From contig CM060733.1 of assembly GCA_030704615.1 (NCBI GenBank), forward strand, positions 6,450,001 to 6,510,000: DNA of 60,000 nucleotides. Reading direction: 5' to 3'. Numbering within the stretch: the first letter of the stretch is position 1; every line of letters begins with the position of its first letter. The translations under genes were made by a program, and so were the position numbers. This stretch comes from Takakia lepidozioides (Eukaryota; Streptophyta; Takakiopsida; Takakiales; Takakiaceae). The notes beneath the pieces are model-generated. The model saw nothing but the letters and a program-made list of their open reading frames with translations. It did no database searches and had not been told where the DNA came from. Below, piece by piece: positions 41,279 to 53,300 of the stretch.

Positions 41279-44200
41279 CTACAAACTAAGGCTGCCACGC
41301 TCCACCCGTTGAACCCGTTGTACTTCTTCCAAGTCACCCAAGAAACTGCATTTGTATACAAGGACTGCATAAGAACGCATTCCCTTCAAATAACAAGAGC
41401 TGACATGATTCTAGTACCTCCTACAAACGTTCTGGCATGGTTCTGTTTCCAACATGTCCGAATGATAGCTAATGAAACCTGTAGTCTTACCTTGATGAAT
41501 TTTGTACTACTGTGCCACCAAGTATAACCCGTGTTCCTGTAGGAGTGGCATTCAGTAGATTGACTGTGCGAGCTTCTTCATAAGTGGTGCCCCCCACAAT
41601 GAACACCACCACATCTTGTGGCCTGCGACACAGAATGATTGTCACTGCGTATGCCCACACAGAAAATTGCAAAAAAGTGACCTACAGTACAGTCGCAAAG
41701 CTGATCTGCAGGTCGGTCTGCCCTTACTACATGGTGCACCTCACGTGTACACAAAGGATGCCTGCACACATGGCCATGCTGACAACCTTCTATGCCGAAA
41801 CAGATGCAATGCAAAGACGGGGCTAAAGAAAAGCTGAAGTTAGATGGACTACAGCCTTCTGCAACTAATACAACCACAGAACCAGTTACCTGGTTCAACC
41901 TCTCAGGCTACTAACCGGCCCTGTTGGAAAAAATTGCAACCTTCTGCAGCTAAACCAGACAAAGAACCAGTAACCAGGTGAAAAGGACTTCCAAAACTCC
42001 TAAGGCTACTGACCTGCCCTGTTGGAAATGATTCCCAACAAACGGATAGTCGAGGTCACGTAGACGACCCCGTACAATGCTCTCAATGGTTTGTGCAAGT
42101 AGTGGTTGGTGTTGCGTGTAAACGTTCTCCACTCCCTGCTTCCAAGATACAGCAGCATCTAGTGAACCCTACTATCGATTGCTTCATGTTGGCAAATGAG
42201 GTACAAGACGATGGATGATATCCTTTGCAGGAAGGGGGACTAAGGTCACCCAAGTGCTCAGAAAGAGTCATTCGCCACTTCAAAAGACCCAGTCCTTACG
42301 GCAAACATTAGAGCTCACTGGAATACTAGCCTTGCAGTTACTCCTATTTGCAGAAAGTGCCAATTGTCAACACCTCCCGCCGCCCATACCTCTAGTATCC
42401 ACTCTAAAAGGTACAGGGGCTGGTTGCGACTAGAGCGAACCACAGTTGGCCTGAAGGCTGACAGTAGCTCATGTTTAAATGGATCACCTTAAGGCCACGG
42501 GCCATGTTGCGAGCCTTGTTCAAAAGGTCCCGGTTCCAGAACAAATCACCAGTCCTTCTGTCAAAGCCTGCCTGCCTCAACAACGTATGTACTAGCTGCA
42601 TCAAACACATTCTTCTTAGCCCATACACAACTGCTGAAAATCACAAAGGAGCCTAGCAAGAGGTGACTGCAGCACTCACTCTACCATCTTCTCCCTTCCC
42701 ACTCCTCCCCACCCTCTCACCACCAAAGGCAACAAAATCCTTCCGAAAGCTTACATACCCCAGGCTTATACTTGCTAGGCCAAGACGTAAGACGGTTAAT
42801 AAGCTGCTCCATAGATTGGGGACTCTCCCTTTCATAACGAAGTGCGTACAGCGCCACCAGCCGTAGCCTATCAATGTCGGAAGTCTTCTCATTGTTCAAC
42901 TGATTCAAAACCGCCTGCATCCCTTCACTCTAATGTATTAGCTCGGGCCCTATTTGGCATACACATTGGCAATTGCTGAAACCAACCAAAATCTTGATAA
43001 AACAGAAGAACAGCTGACAATCCATATGATGGATTAGTCGGCTGATTCTCGGGTTCCAGATCGATTATTCAGAAACACGGAGAAACCCTCTGCCCCAAAA
43101 CATAAAGAGATAGCATAGATATTTATCAAAGCGTTTGGTAGGTTATGGACACCAATTCAGGTGAATAAGTGGAGGGAAAACCTCAAACGCAACAGCCTGG
43201 CCAGCATTACATGCAAGCTCCTGTTCAATCTGCGAGATGGCCATAAGCTGGCGCTCATCCACAATGCGGCTCAACTCAGTCATCATAGTTACATGCTTTG
43301 ACACATTGCCATGCTGCTTGCGATACTCTGGGTAGTTCTCTACAAACTTCACCATATCCTCTGCACTCACCCCAACTTGCAGTCTTTCAGTGCACATAGA
43401 TTCAATTTTGAGAGTCGAATTACTCCTTTTCCTTCATAAACCAAATCTCTCTGTCACTCTCTGTCCTCTGTCTCCGCATCCAAATAAGAATGTCCAGAGT
43501 AAACTTAAGACGTCAGTCACCAAACATCCGACCACCATCACCGACAACTCCCTACTGACTTCAGCACCTGATAGTGGATGTGGTTCAATATGTAAATGAA
43601 TGTGCATAAACAGGGGCATATGTTTATGAAAGTAGCCAGTTTTAATCAGGACACAGGGAAACTAAGCATAATTGGCAAGTACTAGAATGTCTATTGCTGC
43701 AGTCTTCCTTTTGTCAAATTTTTCTTCAAAGCTGTAGGATTGCACAGACCAAAAGGTATGCTTCAATTTCAGGCTCAGTGTGAGACAGTATGTGCAGAAC
43801 CTAGAATGCTGCAAGGAGTACTGCCATCACTGAGTTCTCCCAGATCAGACTCTGATCTCATAAGAAAATCATACCAGCCGCATTTAAATGGTGTGACACA
43901 AGCTACCTTACGAGGGTTACAAAAAACAGACCAAGCGACTGGATGTTCTGATTGCTTTGGGCTTTTGACTGGAACTCATCCACCAATCTCTTGATGTTAG
44001 CTCCCAGATCCCCGAAATTCTCGTACATATTGGCCTTGTAAAATGTGTCCTGCTGTGATGACAACACAACCTCCTATATCACCCAACCCCCCATTGCTCC
44101 TCTATATCAGCTTCTCACCTTATACACGAATTGTGACACGCAATCATAACCCATAACCCAGGAAAGCACAGAGAACACACCTGCAAGTCCTTCGGCACTT

Positions 44201-46215
44201 TGGGGAGCTTGGTAAGGTCCACACGATTGTCTTGAATGCCAAGGAGTTCATGCACCATGGCCTGCATTCCACCACTTTCACCTCAGTCTAAACGGCATAA
44301 AAGCAACACCATTGCAGTGCGCCATACTCCTTACAACACAACCTTATGTTTCAAATGACTTCTGAAATAAATATCTCAAAATCCTTTAGCCAACACCTCT
44401 CCAGGAGACCAACCCTCTCTAGAAAAGTGTGAATGGCATAATAAATGCCATTCATAATGCCTGCATACAGCCACCATAAAAATAAGTAGACGAGATAAAC
44501 CCAAGAAGAAATGAACCCTGTGACTCATCATAAATACAGAAGGGCACTAGAAAATCATTCGAATTGGCACCTGGTAGGTCCACTGGTTCAGTAATGGTGT
44601 GACAGGATCATCCCGTCTATCAATCACCAAAAGCAAGGGTGCAACCTCTGTCCGCCTGAAATCAAACAATCCAGGCTCCTGTTCGTACATCAGCCTCTGC
44701 AGCAATACAACCACTGTGTGCGCCTCAGTTCTCCATAAAACCCACGAAAGGAGCCATTTGATAGCTGGGCCTTCAAAGCAGTGTAACAGCAGAAAGGCCA
44801 ACAAACAAATGGAGACATGTATATGGTATGCACTTGTTTGATGATCCAAACACAAATCTTTTGCACAGAGCTTGTACATGAATAACCTACAGTTTAAGAT
44901 CATACAGGAGGAGAAAACTCAAAATTTCAAACAGGATGAGGCATACAGACCGCAGAATCTTGAGCTATGCGACGGGCAATTTCAGAGCTACGCTGGTATC
45001 GAATAACAGGGCGCTTCTTCAAAGACAAGAAGACTGCAGCAATGCCGTCCAGCATGCGATCGCAGGCCTGCTGGCTGTTATGTGGATCCAGCACTGTGGG
45101 CAACATGCACAGGTAATTCGCAGGGAGATTCAGTGTGAAATGGTAAGGGTCAATCGCAAAATAGTCGGCATAGAACTCCTGCAATGCAAACCCACACTTG
45201 TCACGTGTCTACTACAGTCCCATGTCTACCATCTGACATAAACAAGCACGTTCACAGCCCACAGCCTTCAATCCATGTCATGACATCTACCTGTCTTGCT
45301 TTCCACTTTTGGACAAAACCCAGATAAACAATGCAAGAGTGCTCAAAACATGTTACCTGCACTTCTTGCACAAGGTCATTTTCATCGGCGTCTGCAAGGA
45401 TCTGAATGTAGGATTTCTTAAGAATGTTTGTGAAAACTGCGCCACACATGACAAACCCATGTTATTGTCAGAAGCTACGATCCATTGAGAACCCAGGAAG
45501 GTATAACTGCAATAGCTAGGTCACATTCCAGCTGAGAAGCGACTACAAAGAATTGATGGGGACTCCAAAACCTACTCAAATGGAATTCTCCAAATAGCGG
45601 ATTGTTCAAGTGGCGCTTTAGATGCTGGATGTTATCAGCACTGGGCCGTAGGAATGTAACTGCCTTGAGATGGAGCATAGCCTCCTTGGCTTGAGCATCC
45701 ACCTTCTCCACCAGAAATACTTCCTTCTGCAACAGCTCTGACTGGCTCATTGCCACGCTGATAATGCCAATCTGCACCCTCCCCCATCCACCTAATCGAT
45801 ACCTATTCCACGTACAAATTCTTCACGCGGAATTTCTTAGGTGCGACAGAACAGAAATACCCCCAATGTACTGGAGGCCGACAGGCAAATTCGTGACAAT
45901 GCTGTTACTTACTCAGCCTAGTACTTTCAGATCAAAGTTTGCTCATGAAGACCATTCGATCTAGAAAAACCCGCTCAAATTCGGACGGAACATAAAGCTC
46001 CAATGACGCATTAAAGTGCAGAACACAAGCAGGCTTACACCAAGTTATAAACAGAGTTGTTCTGATTGATTACAATAACAAGTAGAAGCAGCATAGGAAA
46101 AGGAGAAGAGGAAATTGAGTCACACAGTTTGCGCATCGAGGATGAGGACTTTCATGCCGGATATGTCATTAAGCATGCGGTTCAGGTAGTCGCGCACCGC
46201 GCCCACGAGCACCAT
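41279..46215 (-). CDS. VPS45: Vacuolar protein sorting 45, Sec1/Munc18-family SNARE regulator
   Basis: Thirteen exons: 46215-46126, 45771-45576, 45436-45357, 45178-44951, 44696-44571, 44261-44181, 44073-43932, 43360-43182, 42914-42759, 42595-42488, 42135-42014, 41622-41491, 41345-41279. All are GT-AG and phases sum to 568 aa, matching the family. It is a single Sec1/Munc18 fold: MVLVGAVRDYLNRMLNDISG, SQSELLQKEVFLVEK, DPYHFTLNLPANYLCMLP, DGIAAVFLSLKKRPVIRYQR, LLLVIDRRDDPVTPLLNQW (domain 2), MYENFGDLGANIKRLVDEF, NVSKHVTMMTELSRIV, KARNMARGLKGVENVYTQH and VVFIVGGTTYEEART. The last exon is short and was placed by its FLGDLEEVQRV match. VPS45 binds the TLG2/SYP4-type syntaxin at the trans-Golgi network/endosome and is needed for vacuolar sorting. 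Confidence 0.95.
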
Positions 46216-47326
46216 GATGACGCCTCCAGCAATGGGCGTTCGTCCTCTCTTCCGGGTCCACAGCGAGGACTACACCAACTCCAACAAGTCCGCAACAGCT
46301 TGTACGCTCGCTACTTCCTTCCTCCGCCACATGGCTGATCTCATCATCAACAACCCATCCACATCAGCCCTACCAACGATTCTTGAGCTTCCAGATCTCA
46401 CTGTCCATCAACTATGAAACAACCCACTCGTCGCACCATTACCATTGCAGGGATCGCAAAAAGGAACCCGAGGATTAATCATCTGGGCGAAACCCATCCT
46501 CGGCGTATACCCAGATCGTCAATTCTTGAGCTCCCTCTTCGATCAGAGCTACGTACTTCAGTGAGTGGGCACGTCGGTGGGCAACTCCAAGAAGGTTCTC
46601 CCTCAGTGACACGCTTAGGTGTGTTTCCACATTTTCTTTGGCTTTTCTTAGTTCGCGCACACTTGGTTTAACACAGCGGGTAACTAACTACTGTAGTATT
46701 CCATCTTGCAAGTTTTTCGATGTGTCTCGATCTTATTGCGTGCTGGAAAAGCGTAGAGAGGCTGTAACCTCATTGGAGCAACACATTCTGCAAACGGTGC
46801 TCACGAATTTGTTTTTGTTTTCGATGCGTGTATGAGTCTTTGTTAGTGTGCGGAATCCTGATGACACAACTTCTCTTCGCCATCATTTCATATACACGTA
46901 GCCCTTTAGTGCTTACATAGCAAGAAAACAAGACGGAACCCAACTCCCGATTTGAGAGAGACGAAGGACAGACACTCGGCGGTGCGTTGTGGGGGGGGCT
47001 CGCGTGCTGTACTGTGTGCGCTAGCCTACCCACCCACACACATGATTTGCACAGCGGAAGTGCAGCACGCACTATAACTTATCCGTTACTGGCATGTGCC
47101 TCCAGTAACTCCTTTTGTCTCTCTCTGCCTTCATCACCGTCTTAATTTCCGCTAGTCTTGGCTTTGCGGTGCCTTGCCTATTTTTATGTGCTAATCTCTT
47201 CTCTTGCCGCCACCGCCCTCCCCACTCTGTGGATTTTCTTGTGTGTCTGTGTTTCCAGCCTCGTTCAAGGGGAAGGGGTTCAGAGGATGAGAGAGTAGTC
47301 TATGGAGGTGGTGAGGCCGCGGTGAG
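46216..47326. promoter_or_regulatory. Shared divergent promoter region of VPS45 and LPEAT2
   Basis: The two start codons face away from each other across 1,111 bp. The LPEAT2 side has a CTCTCTCTGCCTTC pyrimidine-rich stretch near 47117-47135 typical of plant 5'UTRs, and the VPS45 side has no long open frame. No clear TATA box was assigned to either. Confidence 0.5.
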
Positions 47327-50300
47327 ATGGGGAGTATGAGGATGGAGGTGGAGGAAGCAGGGCAGTGTGCAGGAGCGCTGGGGCAGCCGCCAGTGTTGGA
47401 GCCAGATGTGCCCTTCAACCCGTTCAGCAATGACAGCCCCTTCGAGGGCATCTATGAAATTCTCAGAACGCTGGTCATGCTACCCGTCTTTGTGATTCGT
47501 GTGGTTGTGTGGATCACCTCGCTCTTGTTGGGCTTCTACTTCACCAAGCTTGCACTCTTTGGTGCTCAGGACGTGCTAACCAAGCCGTTTCCACTTTGGC
47601 GCCGCGGATTGCTTTTGCCTGTCCGCTTCTGTGCGCGGGTGCTCCTTTTTTCTTGTGGTTTTCATTGGATTCATATAAAGGGCCGGCCAGCTCCACGACA
47701 TGAAGCTCCCATTCTTGTCAGCAATCATGTTACATTTGCAGACCCTGTGTTCATTTTTTTCAGACATCTACCGGTAATAGTGACAGCACAGGAGAATTTG
47801 AATATGCCCGTGGCTGGCGCCATCATGAAAGCGATGCAGGTGATTGCTGTTAACCGCGTGTCACAGGAGTCGCGACGCAATGCATCTGGGGAGATAAAGA
47901 GGCGGGCAATGTGCAACGACTGGAGCCATGTGATGATATTTCCAGAGGCTACCACCACGAATGGTAAAGGGCTGGTAGCATTTAAAGCAGGTGCCTTCAC
48001 GCCTGGCTATGCTGTGCAGCCCATGGTGATTCGCTATCCCCATGTGCACCTGGATCCATCCTGGGTAGCGCAGGGGCCTGTTGTATACCTGCTTCTCTTC
48101 CGCCTCATGACTCAGTTTCATAACTTTATGGAGGTGAAATCTTGCATCCTCCATCTGACTGTGTTGAAATTCAGTACCTGCCAGCCGAAGATTTTCTGAT
48201 CCTGTGCTTGTGAGATATTATGCTGCTAGCAAAGATCATATCTTCTTCTTTTTCTGTGTGATCATAAATTAGAATTTTTGACTTTTGGCCTCAATATGCC
48301 TTCTCTTTGTTCTGTTTCCTGAGGCAGCTTTGTGAATTTACTAGCCAAGCCATTGGTTGTAAGCTAGCATCCATGAGTTTTTAGCCCTAGAAGCACTTTG
48401 AGGGAAATGTTGAGCTTTCAGGAAACAGCTATATATGCCAGACATGCTCATGTCCTCTCCTCCCTCCCACAAGATAGATATACAGACCTCGTCCCTTTTT
48501 TTTGAGAAAGCCAAATGATGGAAAATTACTGAGAGAGGTTGGGAAAGGAGAGTGGTGACCTAGTTGGTACTCCAGGTGACCACCTCAATGGTGCATTTGG
48601 GAAAGTGAATCTTTGAAATGTTGGGTGGTACCGTAACATCCGGTTACTCTGTCTGGAACTGAAGTCCGTGGGAGAAGAGTATACTGAAGGGAAGATCCTG
48701 AAGAGACAATGTGATTATTATGTGGCAACTGTTTCAAACCCTAATCTAAAGATAGTTGGCTAGTGTGCAAATGGTAAATGTCTCACTGAATTGTAGAGTT
48801 GGTTGGAAAATATGCAGGTGGAGTACTTGCCCATCATACAGCCCAGTTTAGCAGAGCAGAGGAATCCACGGGCATTTGCAGAGAGGGTGCGCATCACCAT
48901 GGCTCGAGCACTTAATGTGATGGTTACGCAGCACAGCTATGAGGATGCATCATTGGCGATGGAGGCGGTCAAGGCCAAAGTCGACAGCGGAGCTGCCATC
49001 CTCGAGTTTGGCAAATTTGAAAAATTATTTCGACTCACTATGAAGGATGCAAAGCACTATTTCTCAAAATTTCAAGCCATTGATTGCACAAAAAGGTAGG
49101 TTCCGTGTCAGGAGTGCCATGCTGCAATGGGATGATGATGTAGAAGGCAGAACTGGTTACTTGTCTGTCCCATGGTCATGCACCTCTTCATTCCAATTTT
49201 AGATTGGTCAGTGTCTAACTTTATCTTACATTTGCTTTTGAATTCCCTTCATTTAGTTGTTTGCTAAAATGATGTGTTCCAGTGCTGTTGCATATACTTC
49301 GTCGAACTGTAAAAAGTTGGACAAGACCAGATATTGGTCAAGTCTAGATTTTGACATTGGGTTGTGCCCTTATATTGGATGTGTGTTGTGGTTAGAAGGT
49401 GAATTGGATGTTTGTTGTATGGTGTGTAGGGGTTTTGTCACTTATCAGGAGTTCACGACAGCTCTGGACTTGCCAAATTGTGCGGTTCTTGAGCAGGTCT
49501 TCCGGTACTTTGACCGTCCAAATCGAGGTTTTATCAATTTCCGTCAGGTGCCCTTCCCAACCACTGCTTTGTGTTTTGGGATGTTGACCACACTTCACTT
49601 TGGTTCTGATCTGTGACTGCATATTTTCTTACCCTCGCTAGCAGAATCAGACATATGCTGAGCCAGTGGAATGAATTTGTATGGGAGGTTAGGGCAGTAT
49701 GCAGCAGGATTGGCATTTATAGCCAAACACAAAAGATTTAAGGAGGTAATTGAAGCCACCTTCAGATTCTGTGATGGGGATGAAGATGGGCTGCTGGATA
49801 AAGCTGAGGCACTTAGCAGCTTCCGAGAAGTCATTCCTTCCATCACAAACCAGCAGGTTTGCATCTATCTGTTTTGCTGTCTGCATCTCTCTTTCTCTCA
49901 CTCTCAGGGAGGAAACTAATTGTCTGCGGTAGAGCAGTTAATTGGTGGACTAATGAGATTAAACTCAAGATAGCTGAGGGACGAGCCCTCTATAAAGAGT
50001 GCTGCAATTTGGAAACCAACAGAGAATTGTGGGTGAGGTACTACCAGCTCCGTAAAGATATCAATCAGCTTGTTAGGTCTCAGAAGAAATTATACTGGGA
50101 CAAGTTATACAGTGAAATAAACTCAACCAACCATGGTGGTAATGACAAGAAATTCTGGTTGGCCCTTCAACGTTTGTACAAGCCGAAAAACGGTCAGCAA
50201 GTACAAGCGCTGAAGACTACTAAAGGTGCAGTGGTGACTTCATCGGTTGACATTGTCAAAACCATTGAAACTCACTACAGTATCCTTGGCAGAACTTCTA

Positions 50301-53300
50301 GGTCTAACAGTGAGGGGTCTTCTGCTGAATGGAGGGACACAGTTGGTAAAACTGTTCCTATGATTCAAAACAGCCCTGATGAACTGGAGTATACTTCAAT
50401 GGCTTATAATGCTCCCATTAGTTCTTCTGAGATTGTGGAAGCAATTGAACATTTAAATGGATATAAAGCTGGTGGACCTGATGGTATTGTCAACGAGCTT
50501 ATCAAGCACGGTGGCGATCCCATGATAGAGGCCCTAGTTCTCCTCTTTAACCTTATCTGGAAGACTGAAATGATCCCCTTTCGCTGGCGACAGGGGGTCA
50601 TTGTCAATCTATACAAGACGGGTGACAGAGAAGAACCGGGGAACTACCGTGGCATCACGCTCCTCAATGCTGTTGGCAAGACATTCTGCAGAGTTATAAG
50701 TACTCGTCTCGAGGTTGATCTGGAGACTAGAGGTTGTTTCCACGAAGGCCAAGCTGGCTTTCGGCGAAACAGGGGCTGTGTGGATCATATCTTCACTCTA
50801 AGCCAGATTATCCAGGGAAGGAAAAAAGAAGGGAAACCCACTTATGTCTTTTTCCTGGATGTCAAAAAGGCTTATGACACAGTGTGGAGAGATGGCCTAT
50901 GGTTCCACCTCTGGTCTTGTGGGATCAAGGGAAAGATGTGGAGAGTTGTCCACAACTTGTATGCTCACACCAAAAGCTGTGTCACTGTTAACGGACAGAA
51001 GTCCAACTTCTTTGACATAGACCAAGGTGTAGCTCAAGGATGTACTCTCTCCCCTCTGCTCTCTCACCAAAGAGACCTCTCTTCAAATCTATTAAGGGAA
51101 TTGTGCCTGTACCCCTGTTTACCAACTTTGAAAGTCTCGAGGCTGAGCCAAAAGCCCAGGCCCTCCTGAGGCCTAGTTTTTGGGCAAATCACACACAGCA
51201 GATTGATGCTTGTGTGAAGGGATTTCTGGATATCTGGAAAACCCGGATTAATTCTTTATATGGAGGTAAGTCTTACTACCAACGTCAGCCCCTGACAGAG
51301 GTAGGTTCTGTCCCTTTTGTTCCCGCTCAAACTGGGCGCGGGGTCAATGGCCACAAGGCTACGGCAAACAACGTCTTATGAGTACAATCTCTCCCCTCTG
51401 CTCTTCAATGTTTTCATCAATCAACTCCTCGAGGATGTGGAAAGTGAGGGACTTGGGTTAAGGGTGGGTGATACCACCATACCAGCCCTTATGTTTGCGG
51501 ATGACTTCGCAGGCATAGGGGAGACTCCAACCAATCTCCAGGAGTTGATTGATTGCGCGAAGAGATACTTTGATCTTTGGGGGCTAGAGGCTAATGTCAG
51601 CAAATGTGCAGTGGTAGCATTCAACGACAGAGGAGAGGGAGGAAGTGATCTTAAGTGGCAGTGGGGTAGCCAAGAGATCCCGGTCCTCCCTTCCTACACT
51701 TACCTGGGCGTTGAGTTCTCCTCCAATTGTAATTGGGATGCACATATCCGGAAAGTTGTTCAAACTGGCAAGGGCAAAGCTCTGGGGCTCACTAAATTTT
51801 TCCACTGCAGAGGGGTCAACTCTGAGGTTAAGAAAACCATGCTTTGTCGCATTATTAGACCTGCCTTGGAGTACAGATCTGCTATAAGGGTTGATAACTC
51901 CAACCAGGCTAAGTCTCTAGAATCCATTCAAATGGGGGTGCTTAAGGAGTGTATGTCAGCATGCTCCAAAACAGCCAATGTGGCTGTTCGGGGTGAGTTT
52001 GGCATTCCGTCCTTCAGCTCCCGACGAGATGAATTCAAGGTCAGATGGTGGGGTCAGCTGCAACATATGCCCAACACCAGATATCCTAAGTTAATCGACT
52101 CTATATCTTGGAAACAGGACCGCCCTGTCAAACAGGCTAAGTCCTGGCAGAAGAGAGTAGAAGAGATCCTCAAGGACCTGGACCTGGATCCGCAAGTCTT
52201 GACCCTGCTGGATAAATCTGACTTAGAGGCTGTAGTGTCCTCAGCCATGTCTGTTGCCATGAGATTGTCTGATGAAAATGAAGTTAGGCAGAAAACTTCC
52301 CTGAACTTGTTTCCAGTCTGTGACATGGGGGAGGACATCTTGGATGACCTCAAGGGTCTACCCACTCTCGGCACTAGACTGAAATTTAAACTCAGGGCAG
52401 GAAGCCTACCTTTGAACAGCAAACAGAAGCAGAGAGGAAAGGGAGAGTGCAATTGCCCGTTGTGTGGGCAATCTGAAGACAGTATTCATTTTCTGATACA
52501 CTGTCCGGGGTTCTCTCACCAAAGAGACGCTCTCTTCAAATCTATTAAGGGAATTGTGCCTGTACCCCTGTTTACCCACTTTGAAAGTCTCGAGGCTGAG
52601 CCAAAAGCCCAGGCCCTCCTGAGGCCTAGTTTTTGGGCAAATCACACACAGCAGATTGATGCTTGTGTGAAGGGATTTCTAGAGGATATCTGGAAAACCC
52701 GGATTAATTCTTTATATGGAGGTAAGTCTTACTACCAATGTCAGCCCCTGACAGAGGTAGGTTCTGTCCCTTTTGTTCCCGCTCAAACTGGGCGCGGAGT
52801 CAATGGCCACAAGGCTACGGCAAACAACGTCTTATGAGTACAATCTCACCTCCCTATGGCGCAGGGTCTATAGCCAGAAGGCTACGGCAAACGAAGTCTT
52901 ACGAGTACATTCTCTCTCTCACCTTGTCTTAACCAGCTACTGGTGGGTATGTAGAAAGTTAGATTTTTTAGGTGGAAAACTGAGACTCCGTCCGTGCAGT
53001 GCAACTAGTACAGCCTATTGTTCTAGTGACCCTCTATGCGTTCTGTAGTTGTGTTGTGTGGTCTTCCCTCGCTGAATATTGGGATGGATTTTGGAAAACT
53101 TGAATGCTGGCTGTGGACTGGTGTTACTGCTAGTAACATTTATACATCATTGTTTGTGGAAAGTCAGATATTTTAGGTAGAAAACTGAGACTCGTCCGTG
53201 GAGTGCAATTGGTACAGCCTTATGTTCTACTGACCCCTGTGCGTTCTGTAGTTGTGTTGTGTGTTGTGTACTCTTCCCTACTGAATGTCGGGATGGATTT

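Larger units (their letters stand above)
49898..52907 (+). mobile_element. 5'-truncated LINE inserted in LPEAT2 intron 4
   Basis: The coding part starts within the endonuclease-RT linker (VNWWTNEIKLKIAEGRALYK); ORF1 and the AP endonuclease are missing. RT motifs are GYKAGGPDGIVNELIK, VNLYKTGDREEPGNYRGITL, HEGQAGFRRNRGCVDHIF, FLDVKKAYDTVW (first Asp), AQGCTLSPLL and MFADDFAG (catalytic DD, 51491). The C-terminus carries the LINE zinc knuckle CNCPLCGQSEDSIHFLIHC. The frame is open except for the nested insertion at 51063-51387, so this is a rather young copy. It lies in the same direction as LPEAT2. There is no poly-A tail; the 3' end is GTCTTATGAGTACAA at 52843, followed by a second, older 3'-tail copy to 52907. 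Confidence 0.9.

Noticed and set aside
47327-48199. A 290-aa stand-alone acyltransferase ending at 48199
   Set aside because: The residues after NFME come from reading through an intron. A good donor at 48134 joins in phase to VEYLP at 48818.
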